Assembly: GCA_026018925.1 (NCBI GenBank) | Contig: JAKSZU010000165.1 | Location: 1-64,000 of the forward strand | Direction of reading: 5' to 3' | Length of the DNA: 64,000 nt | DNA from: Tupaia tana | Taxonomy: Eukaryota > Chordata > Mammalia > Scandentia > Tupaiidae | Shown here: positions 49,812 through 60,625 of the stretch, piece by piece | Layout of the letters: the number at the start of each line of letters is the position of its first letter | Numbering within the stretch: position 1 is the first letter of the stretch | Notes under the pieces: model-generated | Database searches by the model: none | The model's input: the letters and a program-made list of their open reading frames with translations, nothing else | What the model was told of the DNA's origin: nothing | Translations under genes and position numbers: made by a program

Positions 49812-50519
49812 CTGGTGGATGGTCAGTTTCTTCTCAAACTTGGAGGTTCAATCACACGGGTTTTGTATGCTGGAGGCCCAGTTAGCAGTGGGACATCTTC
49901 CTTTCTCCCAAAATGGCTAGAACGCAGGAGCCATGGAGCTGTCTGTCTCTTGAAGAAGGGCTGTTCTCCTGGGCACAGATTTTTTAAAGACCTGAAAATC
50001 AGAGACAACAAAAGGAAAAAATTTCACTTGATAGAGTATATAAAAAAGTCAATAAACCCAAAAGCAAAAAATAAAAAAAAAACTGATTACAGATTTAAAT
50101 CAAGACATGCATGAACATTTTTAAAGAAGACATACAATAGTCAAGTATGTGAAAAAAAAAAGCTTGATATCACTAATTACCAACAAAATACAAATCCAAA
50201 GTACAATGAGCTTTCACTTTACCCTAGTTAGAATGACAATTTCCTATGAGGCAAAAAATAACAAATGCCAAGTGATAAAACATGATACATTACAAAGTTA
50301 ACTTACATGGAAAGGTTTAGAGTTTACATCTCAAGACCTCCTTGAGTGCACTGGGCATACTTGTACCCACAATATGGGGCTGGATGAGGTTGGGGGTAGA
50401 TAATGTGTTGAGATGCTTTGAGGAATGCCAGAGTTTCTTTAGTCTAAGAGTTTCTTTAGTCCTCTTTTTTGTCCCTTTTACCCATGAAAAGAATAAACTT
50501 TGAAGTGTCTTGTGTTTTT

Positions 50520-50681
50520 GAGGGGAAGAGGTTGCCATAATGCACATGTGCTCACCAAAGAGACAGAAACAGAGACAGGAAAAGTGAGAAATCACCTCCC
50601 AGGGGCCTAGAGTTACCACAATTTCTTCCCCAATCTCCTCTAAGAATTTCGGGTGCACACACACGCATACTCACACACAGA

Positions 50682-50768
<87 letters not shown>

Positions 50769-50862
50769 TCAATGTAATTTATAAGTTGCTGAGTCCAAAA
50801 TTCGAGCCATAATTGGTCATGCAGGAGTCCAGTGTCTTAAACAGAACACCATCTGGTGTCTA
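50520..50862 (-). repeat. Long-form SINE, reverse, with expanded CT/CA (shared with 56.04 kb)
   Basis: GCATAATGCACATGTGCTCA tail complement; head complement ends AAACAGAACACCATCTGGTG. Same site as the SINE at 56042-56297. Confidence 0.75.
50683..50764. repeat. (CT)n-(CA)n microsatellite
   Basis: About 54 bp of CT followed by about 26 bp of CA inside a SINE. The partner SINE at 56.17 kb has only a CA run. Confidence 0.92.
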
Positions 50863-50884
50863 TTTTAAAACAATTTTTAAAAAT

Positions 50885-51108
50885 AGTGCTGAGCTAGCAG
50901 GTGCTGGGTCCCACATGGTAAACTGCATGACTGGATGGCTTAGTAAAATGCAATGCACATGTGTGCATGCGTACTGAAATAGTACAAAGAGAAAGATGAA
51001 GAAGAGATTGTAGTTTGCCCATATCCCTTAATGGGTGCTTTCTCATTCTCTCTCTCTGGCTCTCTCCAATGACAAGTGCACATGCCCTATAGCAAAAATT
51101 AAAAACAA
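50885..51108 (+). repeat. Long-form SINE, forward (shared with 56.33 kb)
   Basis: GTGCTGAGCTAGCAGGTGCT head, CTATAGCAAAAATTAAAAAC tail. Same site as the SINE at 56330-56600. Confidence 0.72.
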
Positions 51109-51740
51109 AATACCCTGACTAACTATATTTTGAGTCAATAGTTTGGAACAGTGCCTGTTATCAGACTACCCAGGAAGTTCCCTGCGAGTCCCTTGAGCAT
51201 GACAACTGTTCCTCCTCCTGATGTGGTTGTAGAGGAGGAGGACTGTGCCCCACCAGATAAGCAAAGGCCTGGGAGGTCAGGGAGGTATGGATAGAATTCC
51301 TGGGTCATGATCCTGCAAGTGTTCGCATCATTAGGTGGGTCTCACAAGTCCCTAAGTCTCCTTATGGAGGCTGGAGCATCCTTAGGCAGAAAAAAAAAAG
51401 CCCTGGAAGGCATCTCTGGACTGATCTTTGTCTCTTGTGTTTGGACATGGCTCTTGAAATATTTTGTTTCTTTTTCATTTCTTTTTCTTTTTCTTTCTTC
51501 CTCCTTTCTTCACTCATTTTTTAAATTGTCATTTGGCTTTTACTTATTTTTAAGTCTTATATTTTACAAATCTATGCTGATAGCATATTTCATTTAGTTT
51601 AATTCTTTATTATAAGTTGGCAAAAGCACCACTACCAATAACACATATGCTGAAATTCTAGTTTTTATGTGATTTTTAAACAGTTGTCTGAAGATAATTA
51701 TGAAATATAACTTACATTGACTTAGATAATGAAGAATTCA
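51109..51740. other. Low-copy block shared with 56.60-57.20 kb
   Basis: Includes GTTCCTCCTCCTG and GCAAAGGCCTGGGAGGTCAG, then a pyrimidine-rich stretch. No coding pattern. It aligns with 56600-57200. Confidence 0.6.
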
Positions 51741-51741
51741 A

Positions 51742-51885
51742 GAGCCAGCATGTGGCATGGTGGTTAAGGCACTGGACTCCCTCATGACTAACTATAATTC
51801 AGGTGACCTGGTGGGTTGCTTTCTTTCTCACTCACTCTGGTCAAATTTTAAAATAAAAAGAAAATTATGATAATTAAAATTAAAT
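51742..51885 (+). repeat. Short-form SINE, forward (shared with 57.21 kb)
   Basis: GAGCCAGCATGTGGCATGGT head, GGTTGCTTTCTTTCTCACTC junction, CTGGTCAAATTTTAAAATAA tail. Confidence 0.8.
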
Positions 51886-52325
51886 AAATAACTCTTTTTA
51901 AAAAGTATTCAAAGGTAAAATTTAAGTTGATAATAAATCTCAATGTGCTGATTTTCAAAAGTATCTGTTCTTACAAATAATTGATAAAGTATGTAAAATG
52001 TTCTTTATTTGATAGTAAACTATTCTTTATTTGATAGTATACTCACACCACACTAAAACATCTTTCAATAAGTAAAAGGCAGCATTTCAGACACAAAATT
52101 CTAATTGGATTGGCATAGTTAAGACCAAAAGTATACAGTAGACATTAGTACCTTAAGTTCAATGCTCACCTTTAATGGGTTAATGAACATAAAGTAAAGC
52201 ACAAGTAAGTCTGCTGGTTTTGAATAGTGAAGGGATTTCCTCAGTATTTATATATTCATATAATCAGTTACACATAAGCCTCAACAAAAAACTGCACCAT
52301 TGGGCCCAACTGATACATTATTCTG
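51886..52325. other. Low-copy block shared with 62.2-62.62 kb
   Basis: TTATTTGATAGTATACTCAC, CCTTTAATGGGTTAATGAAC and GTGAAGGGATTTCC recur at 62.34-62.58 kb. It forms the distal end of the duplication unit. Confidence 0.65.
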
Positions 52326-52329
52326 CTAA

Positions 52330-52725
52330 GGCTTGATAAGATGTACTGGAAGCTTTTCAAACCAGAAGAGGTTCCAAATAAAATCTAACATTCTATCTCA
52401 TCAGCCTATATCATAATTTTAGGATTTTGAATAAAAAATGTACCATTGATATTCTCATATTATAAAGTAACTGAAAATAACTTTCTTAAATTCATTTTTA
52501 AAACAATCATTGTATACATCTAATCTTCAGCAGTTAAACCTTCAATTATGAATGGTATCTTAGGTTAATGGCTATTTATTACAGTGTGGGTATTGATTAA
52601 TGGCTAAATTTTATAATTTAGCATTTATTGTGTTCTCCTATAAAGGTTTTACTTCTGTATAGTCAAGAACAATGTCTTTATTTCTACATCTGATTTACTG
52701 ATTTGTATCTTCTCTCTCTTTTCTA
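52330..52725 (+). pseudogene. V2R 3'-end remnant (tail of exon 6 plus 3' UTR)
   Basis: From GGCTTGATAAGATGTACTGG onward this stretch aligns base for base, with scattered changes, to 46694-47090, that is the last ~75 coding bases (the RPDKNSW segment) and the 3' UTR of the V2R above. Shared words include CAGAAGAGGTT, CATTTTTAAAACA, ATTGATTAATG and TTATTGTGTTCTCCTA. Nothing upstream of 52330 resembles the rest of exon 6, so the copy is cut at its 5' side. It marks the start of the second unit of a tandem duplication. Non-functional as a gene. Confidence 0.8.
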
Positions 52726-52935
52726 GGAAGATCTATCTAAAGATTAGTCAGCTTCTTGATGTTAAAAAACTAGCTCGTAGTTACATTGATTCTCTATATG
52801 GTTTGTATATCCTTTATTTATATTAATTCTAATTTTAATGTCTTTGTTTCTGCTAGATTTTAGTTTATTTTGTCCTTCTTTTTTGGAGTTTCCTGATATG
52901 TTAAATAGTGTTGATGTCTTTCATTTTTTTTTCTT
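52726..52935 (-). mobile_element. Old L1 ORF2 fragment, antisense
   Basis: Decayed sequence resembling the complement of an L1 reverse-transcriptase N-terminal part (TTAGTTTATTTTGTCCTTCT). Low certainty. Confidence 0.35.
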
Positions 52936-53031
52936 TTTTACTATGGAAAATTTTATTTATTTGTTTTTATATAAATTAAGTTTACAATGTTTCTAAGCAT
53001 TTTACCCAAATGTCAAAAAACTACCTAGAAT

Positions 53032-53292
53032 GGGACCAGCAGTTAGCGTAATGGCTATGTCGCTGGACTCCCATGTAGTCGACCGCGGTTCGCGTCCTGG
53101 ACCTGGTGGCTTAAAACTCATGCCGGGCGTGTGTGCGTGTGTGCCCAAGATCCCAAGAGGAGAATGGAGGAGAAGGGATTGCGGCATGGCCATCCCCCCT
53201 GGGGAGTGATTTCTCACTTTCTGTCTCTATGTCTCTCTCTCTCTGTCTGTCTGGCAAGCGCACGTGCCCTACAGCGAAAACCTCTCCAAAAA

Positions 53293-53324
<32 letters not shown>

Positions 53325-53335
53325 AGAAATAAAGG
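53032..53335 (+). repeat. Long-form SINE, forward, young complete copy
   Basis: GGGACCAGCAGTTAGCGTAA head with A box TAGCGTAATGG, B-box-like GGTTCGCGTCC, GATCCCAAGAGGAGAATGG body and a 20-bp A-run tail. TACCTAGAA lies at 53022-53030 and about 53336-53344 as a target duplication. CpG-rich. Confidence 0.92.
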
Positions 53336-53374
53336 TACCTAGAAATGTTCACCAGAATTCAATAATTTCAGAAT

Positions 53375-53565
53375 CCTGAAGTTCTCAACCTGGAAGCTTG
53401 GAAATCAGGTGTGTCATGTGTCCGTGGGTACCCAAAATCACCACAGGAGAATGGAAGACAAGGGATTACAACATGGCCATCACCCAAAGGGAGATTTCTC
53501 ATTTTTTTTTCCCACTGTCTGTCTCCTACCAGCACAGTCTTGTTGGCAAAAGCTTTTTAAATAAA
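53375..53565 (+). repeat. Long-form SINE, forward, head missing
   Basis: GTGTCATGTGTCCGTGGGTA, ACAGGAGAATGGAAGACAAG body. Confidence 0.6.
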
Positions 53566-53663
53566 AGAAGGAATTATTACTTATATGAAAATATGCATTA
53601 TGTATAAAGCCATTTTGCTTAACAAGTATAGCCATATAATTTGCCTTTAATAAAACTTTGGAG

Positions 53664-53748
53664 GGCCAGCAGGTGGCATGAGGTTTTTAGGGACTGAACT
53701 CTCATATGGCTGTGTAATTCCTTAAAAAAAAAAAAAAAAAAAAAACTT
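53664..53748 (+). repeat. Short-form SINE head with poly(A)
   Basis: GGGCCAGCAGGTGGCATGAG head, then an A-run of about 21 bp; the middle is lost. Confidence 0.7.
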
Positions 53749-54135
53749 TGAAATATTTTCTATTAAAAATACTGGAATTTTCTAACTACAAAAGAGAAGA
53801 TTATTTAAATTTGTATGATTAACAACAGATGCCTGGTTCAGCCTCACAGGCACATTAACTGTGTGCTGATGCACAGTTCTGGAAGCCACGTGGGAAATAT
53901 GGGTGCCTCTCTCTTTTTCTCATAAAAAATAAATATAATTTTTATAAAAGAATGATTGGCACCAAATAGGTACAGAGTTATCATAAACTTTACCCTATTT
54001 ACCACTGGGGGATCTGCTAATCTCTATCAATGTTACAAGTTCATATTATGTGGTCTGCAGACTTACTTTATATTATGAGCATTGTCCTACAGGCAAGGTA
54101 TTTCTAGAATCTTCTCAGGGTACACTGAGTACACT
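53749..54135. other. Nothing recognised
   Basis: AT-rich sequence between repeats, without a feature I can name. Confidence 0.4.
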
Positions 54136-54780
54136 TTTAAAAATAACTTATCTGTATGAATTATACATATTTATGGGGTTCAGTGTGATTGTTCAATATA
54201 TAAATACAATGTGTATTTATATATTGATTAGGTTATTGCATACGGACCACCTCAAATATTCATGATTTCTGTTATAAACATTATAAATTGTTTTACATTC
54301 TTAAGATATATTGCAAATCAGTGTTAACTATCTTCACCCTATTATATCATGGAATACAAGAACACATTTCTCCCATTTAACTGTGATTTTGTACCTTTAT
54401 CCATCCTTGCCCTATGTTCTTTTTTCCCCCATTATTCTCATTCCCTAGACACTAGCTGACCCACTATTTCTTAGGTTTTTTGACATTTATGGTATTGAGA
54501 TATGGCATGCGCATTTGCCAGAGGGAGACAGAGAGACACAGAGAGAGGGAAAGTGAGAAATCACCTTCTGGAGAGTATGACTGTGCCACATGTTGCCAGC
54601 ATGATTTTCAAGCTGCCAGGTCTGGTACTGGAACTGCAGTTGACCTTGTGAGATTTCAGCACTTTACCCACCATGCAACCTGCCGACCCTGTAACTCACT
54701 ATTTTTACCAGATACATTCTAGCCTCCAGATTTAAGTAACACCGGTAATATTTCTTTGTGTTCCTGACTTTGCAGTTGTA
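54136..54780 (-). mobile_element. Ancient L1 (L1M-type) 3' UTR, antisense
   Basis: TACATATTTATGGGGTTCAG, GTTATTGCATACGGACCACC and TGATTTTGTACCTTTATCCA follow the order of the antisense 3' UTR of old placental L1M families as I remember it. A SINE is inserted at 54480-54695. This supports a placental host. Confidence 0.6.
54480..54695 (-). repeat. Long-form SINE, reverse, partial
   Basis: GATATGGCATGCGCATTTGC tail complement, TACCCACCATGCAACCTGCC head complement; the central part is deleted. Inserted in the ancient L1; CACTATTT flanks both sides. Confidence 0.75.
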
Positions 54781-55900
54781 GAAAAAAATAATTTGAAATT
54801 TGAATAAAACCACAAAAGGCACTGAATGGCCAAGGCAATCCTAAAAAGTCAAAGAAACACAACAAACAAAGAGACAAAGAATAGCTGGAAGAATTACACT
54901 ACCAGCCTTTAAATACACTACAAAGTTCTATTAACAAAAATACCATGAGAATGGCAAAAACAAAACAATAAACATGAAAACATTGCCCAATTTAACAGAA
55001 AAGAAAAACTGGAAATAACTCCACTTTTTACACTCCACTATTTTAGTTTTTGAAGAAATTTGATTTTACTTTATTTATTATTTTGATTATTATTTATTTT
55101 TAATTTGACCAAAGAAAAACATAATGAGAAGGAGAGTGAGAAAGCAGGCCACCAGATCTTGGACTTAAACTGCAGTCAACTATGTGGGCGTCCAGTGCTA
55201 TCAACCACCACACCATCTGCCAGTCACTGATTTTCAACAATGATGCCAGGATCATAGACTGGAGAGAGAACAGTAGTTCAACATGGTACTGAAAATAGTC
55301 AATATCTATGTCAGAAAGAACAGATTACCAACTTATATGTAAGACACAAAACAGGACTACAGAAGGAAAAAATAGGGAAAATGCCTCAGGTATTGATCTG
55401 AGCAAAGATTTGTTGACGAAGACCTAAAACCAGAGGTAAAAAAAGCAAAAAGGTACAACAGATATAGAAACTAAAATGATTCTGCACAGAAATTAATCAA
55501 CAGGAAGAAGAGACACCCCATCGGAGAGGGTAAAAATATTTTTGATCTGTTCATTTAATGAAGTATTAATATTCAGAATATATAAGAAATATAATAAACC
55601 CAAGGAAAAAAGCGCTGATTACAAAATTAAGTCAAGACATGAGTAAACATTTCTAAAGAAGACATACAATGGCCAAGTATGTGAAAAAATACACAACATC
55701 ACTAATTATCAACAAAGTAAAAATCAAAACTATAGTGAGGTTTCATTTAACCCCGATTTGAATGGCCATTTTCTATGACACAAAAAATAACAAGTGTGAA
55801 GTTATAAAACTTGACACACTGCAAAGTTGAGTCACATGGTAAGGTTTACAGTTTAAATCTCAAAACTTCCCTGAGTACACTTGTCATACTTGTACCAACA
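54781..55900 (+). mobile_element. Ancient L1 ORF2 fragment, sense
   Basis: AAACCACAAAAGGCACTGAA, GGCAATCCTAAAAAGTCAAAG, then after a SINE TTCTGCACAGAAATTAATCA and GAAGACATACAATGGCCAAG. Successive pieces follow ORF2 C-terminal coding order. Heavily decayed. Shared with 47.27-50.42 kb from about 55.06 kb onward. Confidence 0.65.
55065..55232 (-). repeat. Short-form SINE, reverse (shared with 47.11 kb)
   Basis: AATTTGACCAAAGAAAAACA to ACCACACCATCTGCCAGTCA. Confidence 0.75.
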
Positions 55901-56041
55901 ATCTGGGGTTCACTGTGGCTTAGGGTGTCTCAATAAAGTGTTGAGACAATGGAAGAGTGCCTGTTTCTCTGTCTATGCTCTCTCTTTCTCTCTTTTTCTC
56001 TTTTACTAATGAAAATAAACTTTGAAACTATTTTTTTTTTA

Positions 56042-56177
56042 ATGGAGGGATTGCCATAGGGCATTTGTGCTTGCCAAAGAGACAGAAAGAGATGGAAAGT
56101 GAGAAATCACCCACCGGCGGGGTTAGCCACGCCACAGTCCCTTCTCCTCCATTCTTGTATCAGGGTTTTGGACACAC

Positions 56178-56213
<36 letters not shown>

Positions 56214-56297
56214 TCTGTGAAATTTATAAGCCGTCGGGTCCAGGACTCAAACCATAATCGGTCATGGGGGAGTCCAGCACCTTAACCACCTACTGGT
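56042..56297 (-). repeat. Long-form SINE, reverse (shared with 50.52 kb)
   Basis: GCCATAGGGCATTTGTGCTT tail complement, CACCGGCGGGGTTAGCCACG body, CA run at 56175-56210. Confidence 0.78.
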
Positions 56298-56329
56298 CAC
56301 TTAAAAACATTTTTTATTAAATAAGCAAT

Positions 56330-56602
56330 GCTGGGCTAACAAGTGGCATGGTGAAGGTGCTGATCCCACATAGTCAACTCCATGGTTCAGGTCCCTGATT
56401 GGATGGCTTAAAAAACACACCAGACATGTGTGCATGGCTACCCAAAAAGTCACAAAGAGAATGAAGGAGAAAAAACTATGGCTTGCTTGCATACCATAGG
56501 GGATACTTTCTCATTTTCTTTCCCTCTCTTTTTCATTTTTTCTCTCTGTCTCTCTTGAGTGGCAAGTAAATTCTCCCTATAGCAAAATCTAAAAACAAAA
56601 CA
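56330..56602 (+). repeat. Long-form SINE, forward (shared with 50.89 kb)
   Basis: GGGCTAACAAGTGGCATGGT head, CTATAGCAAAATCTAAAAAC tail. Confidence 0.75.
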
Positions 56603-56859
56603 AAACCTACCTGTTTTCTAAAGCAGTGCCTATTATCAGAGAATGCCAAGAAATTTCCCTAAAGGTCCCTTGAGCATGGCCACTGTTCCTCCTCCTGTCA
56701 AGGCTGTAGAGGAGTGAGGCTGTGCCCACCTGAAGATCAGCAAAGGCCTGGGAGGCCAGGGAGGCATGTTAGAATGTCTGGGCTGCCCATGATCCTTCAA
56801 GTGTTCCCATAGCCTGGTCTCTTGGGTTTTGACATGCTTCCTGAATATTTTCTTTGTCT

Positions 56860-57000
56860 CTCTTTTTCCCTTTCTCTCTCTTTCTTCCTTTTTTCTTTCT
56901 TTCTTTTTTATTTTTCTTCCTTCTTTCTTTCCTTCCTTCCTTCCTTCTTTAATCTTTCTCTTTCTTTCTTCGTTTCTTTTTTGTTTCTACTTTGTTTTCT
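56860..57000. repeat. Pyrimidine-rich (TTCC/TTTC)n tract
   Basis: About 140 bp of C/T-only sequence with a TTCC core near 56930. The open frames here are low-complexity artefacts. Confidence 0.85.
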
Positions 57001-57204
57001 TAAGTCATTTGCTTTTTAATCATTCTTATGATGACATAATTTTCAAATTTATTCTGATGCAATATTTTCTCTATTCCTTCTAATAAGTTGACAAAAGCAC
57101 CATTACCAACAGCATGCATTTTGAAATCTACCATTTTTATACAGTTTTGAGCAGTTGTCTAAAGATAATTATTCACTATAACTTAGTCAGACTTAAAAAA
57201 ATAT

Positions 57205-57328
57205 TCAGAATTTGCAAGGTAGTGTGGTGGTTAAGGAGCTGAAATCCCACATGAGTGACAGCAGTTCAGGTCCTGGACCTGATGGTTTGCTTTCTCACAC
57301 TACCACTCTCTGGTCAAATTTATAGTAG
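57205..57328 (+). repeat. Short-form SINE, forward (shared with 51.74 kb)
   Basis: GCAAGGTAGTGTGGTGGTTA head; CTGGTCAAATTTATAGTAGT tail, interrupted by the next element. Confidence 0.72.
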
Positions 57329-58361
57329 TAATAGGATTTTGACCACAAAAGACCTTCTGCCCAGACTTCACCCTCCTATTCCCAGGTCTAGCCAGGAGCC
57401 AGACTGCAGGTCACCTCATTCTGCATTCCTCTGAATGCTCATATTTAACTCCAAAAAAATAGGAAAAAAGTGTATAATCCATCAGATGACCAGAAACCAC
57501 TGCAGAGTCACAAGAAATATGATAAACCAAGAAACTATTTCTCCTCTCATGGAAAAAAATAACTCATATTTCTCCACAAAGAATACAAAGGAACTCATGG
57601 AACTGTCTGATAAGTAATTTAAAATATTCATAGTGACAAAGCTAACAGATATGCAAGAGAATAGAAACGATTAACTCCAGAAAGTGCAGGAGAAAAGAGA
57701 CACCAAGTTCCAGGAAGTGAGAAAGTTCTTGAACAATCTGAAAGAGGATATACACATCATAAAAACAAATAAAACAAAATTGTTAAAGATGAAGATTGTA
57801 ATACAGGAAATCAAAACTTCCACTGAAAATATCAAAAGCATATTAAATTTTGTAGGAATTTGAATCTCAGATGTAGAAGATAGAACCTCTGTCCTAGAAA
57901 AAATTAAAAACATACTGAGAAAATAACCCCACAAAATGAGAATAGCATGCAATAGTAGATACCATTAAACATCCAAACACCCTGATTATCAGTATCCCAG
58001 AAAGTGAAGAAACTAATAAGGACATTGCTAACCTATTCCATGAAATCTTGAAAGGAAACTTTCCAAACCTATCATGACACTCAAATATCCAGACCAAGAA
58101 ATATAAAGAACCCACATAGAATCAACCCAAGAGGATCTTCCCCAAGGCACATTATACCCAGATTGACCAAAATCACAGAGACGAGCTACTAAAATTGGCA
58201 AGAGAAAAATGTCAAGTTACTTTCAAAGACTATCCCATAAGGTTAGCATCAGACCTGTCATCAAAAACAATACAAGCAAGGATATGAAGCCTCCATCATC
58301 CTCATTCCCAAAACAGATAAGGACATGACAAAAAAAGGAAAACTACATACCAATATCATGG

Positions 58362-59843
58362 ATGAATATAGATGCAAAAATTCTCAACAAGATACTCGCA
58401 AATCGTATCCAACAACATGTAACAAAGATCATTCATCACAACCAGGTAGGCTTTATACCACGGATGCAAGGGTGGTTCAATATACGCAAGACCATAAATG
58501 TAATACACCACATTAACAGAAAGAAAGATAAAAATCATATGATCATCTCAATTGATGTGGAGAAAGCATTTGATAAAATACAACTTCCTTTTATAATTAA
58601 GACCCTCAATAAGATTGGTATAGAAGGGTCATTTCTGAACACAATAAAAGCAATCTATGAAAAACCTACAGCTAACCTTACCGGTACTAGGCAAGGCTGC
58701 CCACTTTCTCCACTGCTCTTTAATATAGTACTGGAAGTCTTAGCTATTGCAATCAGAGAAGAGAACAATATTAAAAGCATCCAAATAGGCAAAGAAGAGT
58801 TGAAAATATCTTTATTTGCAGGTGACATGATGGTATACTTAGAAGACCCAAAAGTATCCATGAAAAAACTTCTTGAAGTAATAAGTGAATACAGTAAGGT
58901 GGCAGGATACAAAATCAATATCCAAAAATCTATAGCATTTCTATTTATGAACAACAAGTGGAACGAAGCAGAGCTGAAGAAAGGAATCCCTTTTACCAGA
59001 GCCACAAGATGTATAAGATACCTAGGGAAAAACCTAACTAAGAAAGTCAAAGACCTTTATAAAGAAAACTATGAAAATCTTAAAAAAGACATTGAAAATG
59101 ACATAAAAAAGTGGAAGGACATCCCATGCTCCTGGATTGGAAGAATTAACATAATCAAAATGGCAATTCTACCCAAATTAATCTACATGTTTAATGCAAT
59201 TCCAATCAAAATACCAGAAATATTCTTCACAGACCTAGAAAAGACAATCATAGAATTTGTCTGGAATCATAAAAGACCTTGTATTGCAAAAGCAATCCTG
59301 CGCAAGAAGAACGGAGTAGGAGGCATATCACTCCCTGATCCCAAGATATATTATAAAGCTGTAGTCATCAAAACAGCATGGTTTTGGCACAAAAACAGAC
59401 ATGTGGACCAATGGAATAGAATAGAGACCCCAGAAATAACCCTCAAAGCTTACAGCCAACTGATCTTTGACAAAGGTTATCAGTCAGTGCATTGGGAAAA
59501 GGAAAACCTCTTTAGTAAATGGTGCTTGAAAAACTGGGTATCCACCTGCAGAAAGATGAAAGTGAACCCCCATCTTTCACGATTAACAACAATCAACTCA
59601 AAATGGACCAAAGATCTGAACCTAAGACCTCAAACAATAAAATTACTGGTTGAAAATGCTGGGGAAACTCTGGGAGACATTGGAGTAGGCAAACACTTCT
59701 TAAATAAGACTCCCAAAGCACAGGTAATAATCCCAAAAATAGACAAGTGGGACTATATTAGACTAAGAAGTTTCTGCACAGCAAAGGACACAGTATCAAG
59801 TATGAACCGACAACCCTCAGAATGGGAAAATATTTTTCGTTAA
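58362..59843 (+). pseudogene. L1-C ORF2 fragment, 493 open codons
   Basis: Reverse transcriptase and thumb of L1 ORF2p. In order: [55 protein letters not shown], then the catalytic box reading FAGDM instead of FADDM, then [22 protein letters not shown] and [11 protein letters not shown]. The Asp-to-Gly change in the box should kill polymerase activity. A frameshift follows at 59844; the rest (60011-60625) includes [20 protein letters not shown], the cysteine motif, and SMEYYSAIKN. Confidence 0.9.
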
Positions 59844-59900
59844 GTATGCCTCAGATGAGGGACTGATAACCAGAATACACAGGGAACTCAAGTGTCTTAT

Positions 59901-59933
<33 letters not shown>

Positions 59934-60010
59934 ATTAACCCAATTAAAAGATGGGAAAATGAGCTGAACAAAAATCTCTCTAAGGAAGACATACGAACAG
60001 CCAAAAACAT

Positions 60011-60625
60011 ATGATGAAATGCTCAACATCCTTCATCGTAAGGGAGATGCAGATAAAAACCACAATGAGATACCACCTAACCCCTGTCAGAATGGCAAAG
60101 ATGAAGAATATAAAAAGTGATAAGTGTTGGCGGGGATGTGGTGAAAAGGGAACCCTCCTACACTGTTGGTGGGAATGTAAACTAGTTCAATCACTGTGGA
60201 GAACAATATGGAGGTTTCTCAAAGATTTACAAATAGAACTACCATTGGACCCAGCAATCCCGCTTCTGGGTATTTACCCGAAAGACAGGAGAACGCTCAG
60301 TCAGAAAAGTGCTTGCACATCAATGTTTATTGCAGCATTATTCACAATTGCCAAGACATGGAACCAACCTAAATGTCCACAAACTGATGAATGAATTGGA
60401 AAAGTGTGGTATATATACTCTATGGAATACTACTCAGCCATAAAAAATAACAAGACCCTGGCATTTGATAGAAAGTGGTCAGATATGGAGAATCTATTGC
60501 TGAGTGAAGTAAGCAAGGCTATGAAAGAAAAATATTTTATGTATCCACTCAATATATACCGACTATCTGCAGTCTATGGTAGAGAGCGAAAAATTGGAGG
60601 ACATAAAAGCAGTGAAGGTACTTAA
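60011..60625 (+). pseudogene. L1-C ORF2 C-terminal end
   Basis: Zinc-knuckle-like cysteine region ([18 protein letters not shown]) and the terminal [34 protein letters not shown] segments, split in two frames near 60394-60404. This is the end of ORF2p, with one internal frameshift. Confidence 0.85.

Larger units (their letters stand above)
47447..49971 (-). mobile_element. ORF1-only L1 derivative (HAL1-like), copy 3
   Basis: On the - strand: 5' UTR (about 49971-49812), ORF1 (49811-48628, split by a SINE at 48903-49082), then 1.2 kb of 3' region without any reverse transcriptase, ending near 47447 in the usual end module. The target duplication GG(T/G)-ACAGATTTTTT lies at about 47432-47446 and 49972-49985. 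The partner duplication copy (about 55.41 kb) lacks it, so it inserted into copy 1 only. It has the best-preserved ORF1 of the four. Confidence 0.88.
47265..50420 (+). mobile_element. Old L1 ORF2 fragment, sense, split by a HAL1-like insertion
   Basis: Matches 55240-55900 and, weakly, the C-terminal ORF2 part of L1s (GGACAGTAGTTCAATA..., then AAGACATACAATAGTCAAGT and TTACCCTAGTTAGAATGACA after the insertion). Looks like an ancient L1M-type copy. Confidence 0.6.
46694..52325. repeat. Tandem segmental duplication, copy 1 (V2R tail and 3' flank)
   Basis: Collinear with 52330-62620. Paired landmarks: receptor tail (46.70/52.33 kb), short reverse SINE (47.11/55.07), old L1 ORF2 sense piece (47.27 and 50.0-50.4/55.24-55.9), long reverse SINE (50.52/56.04), long forward SINE (50.89/56.33), a non-repeat block with GTTCCTCCTCCTG and GCAAAGGCCTGGGAGG (51.15/56.62), short forward SINE (51.74/57.21), and a closing block with CCTTTAATGGGTTAATGAAC (52.18/62.49). 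Copy 1 alone carries the ORF1-only element at 47.4-50.0 kb. Confidence 0.82.

Noticed and set aside
52330-52725. A second V2R gene starting on the right side
   Set aside because: Only the last ~75 coding bases and 3' UTR are present; no upstream exon 6 or other V2R exon can be found between 47 and 64 kb.
56822-57083. Two overlapping phenylalanine/serine-rich ORFs
   Set aside because: Artefacts of a pyrimidine-only simple repeat.
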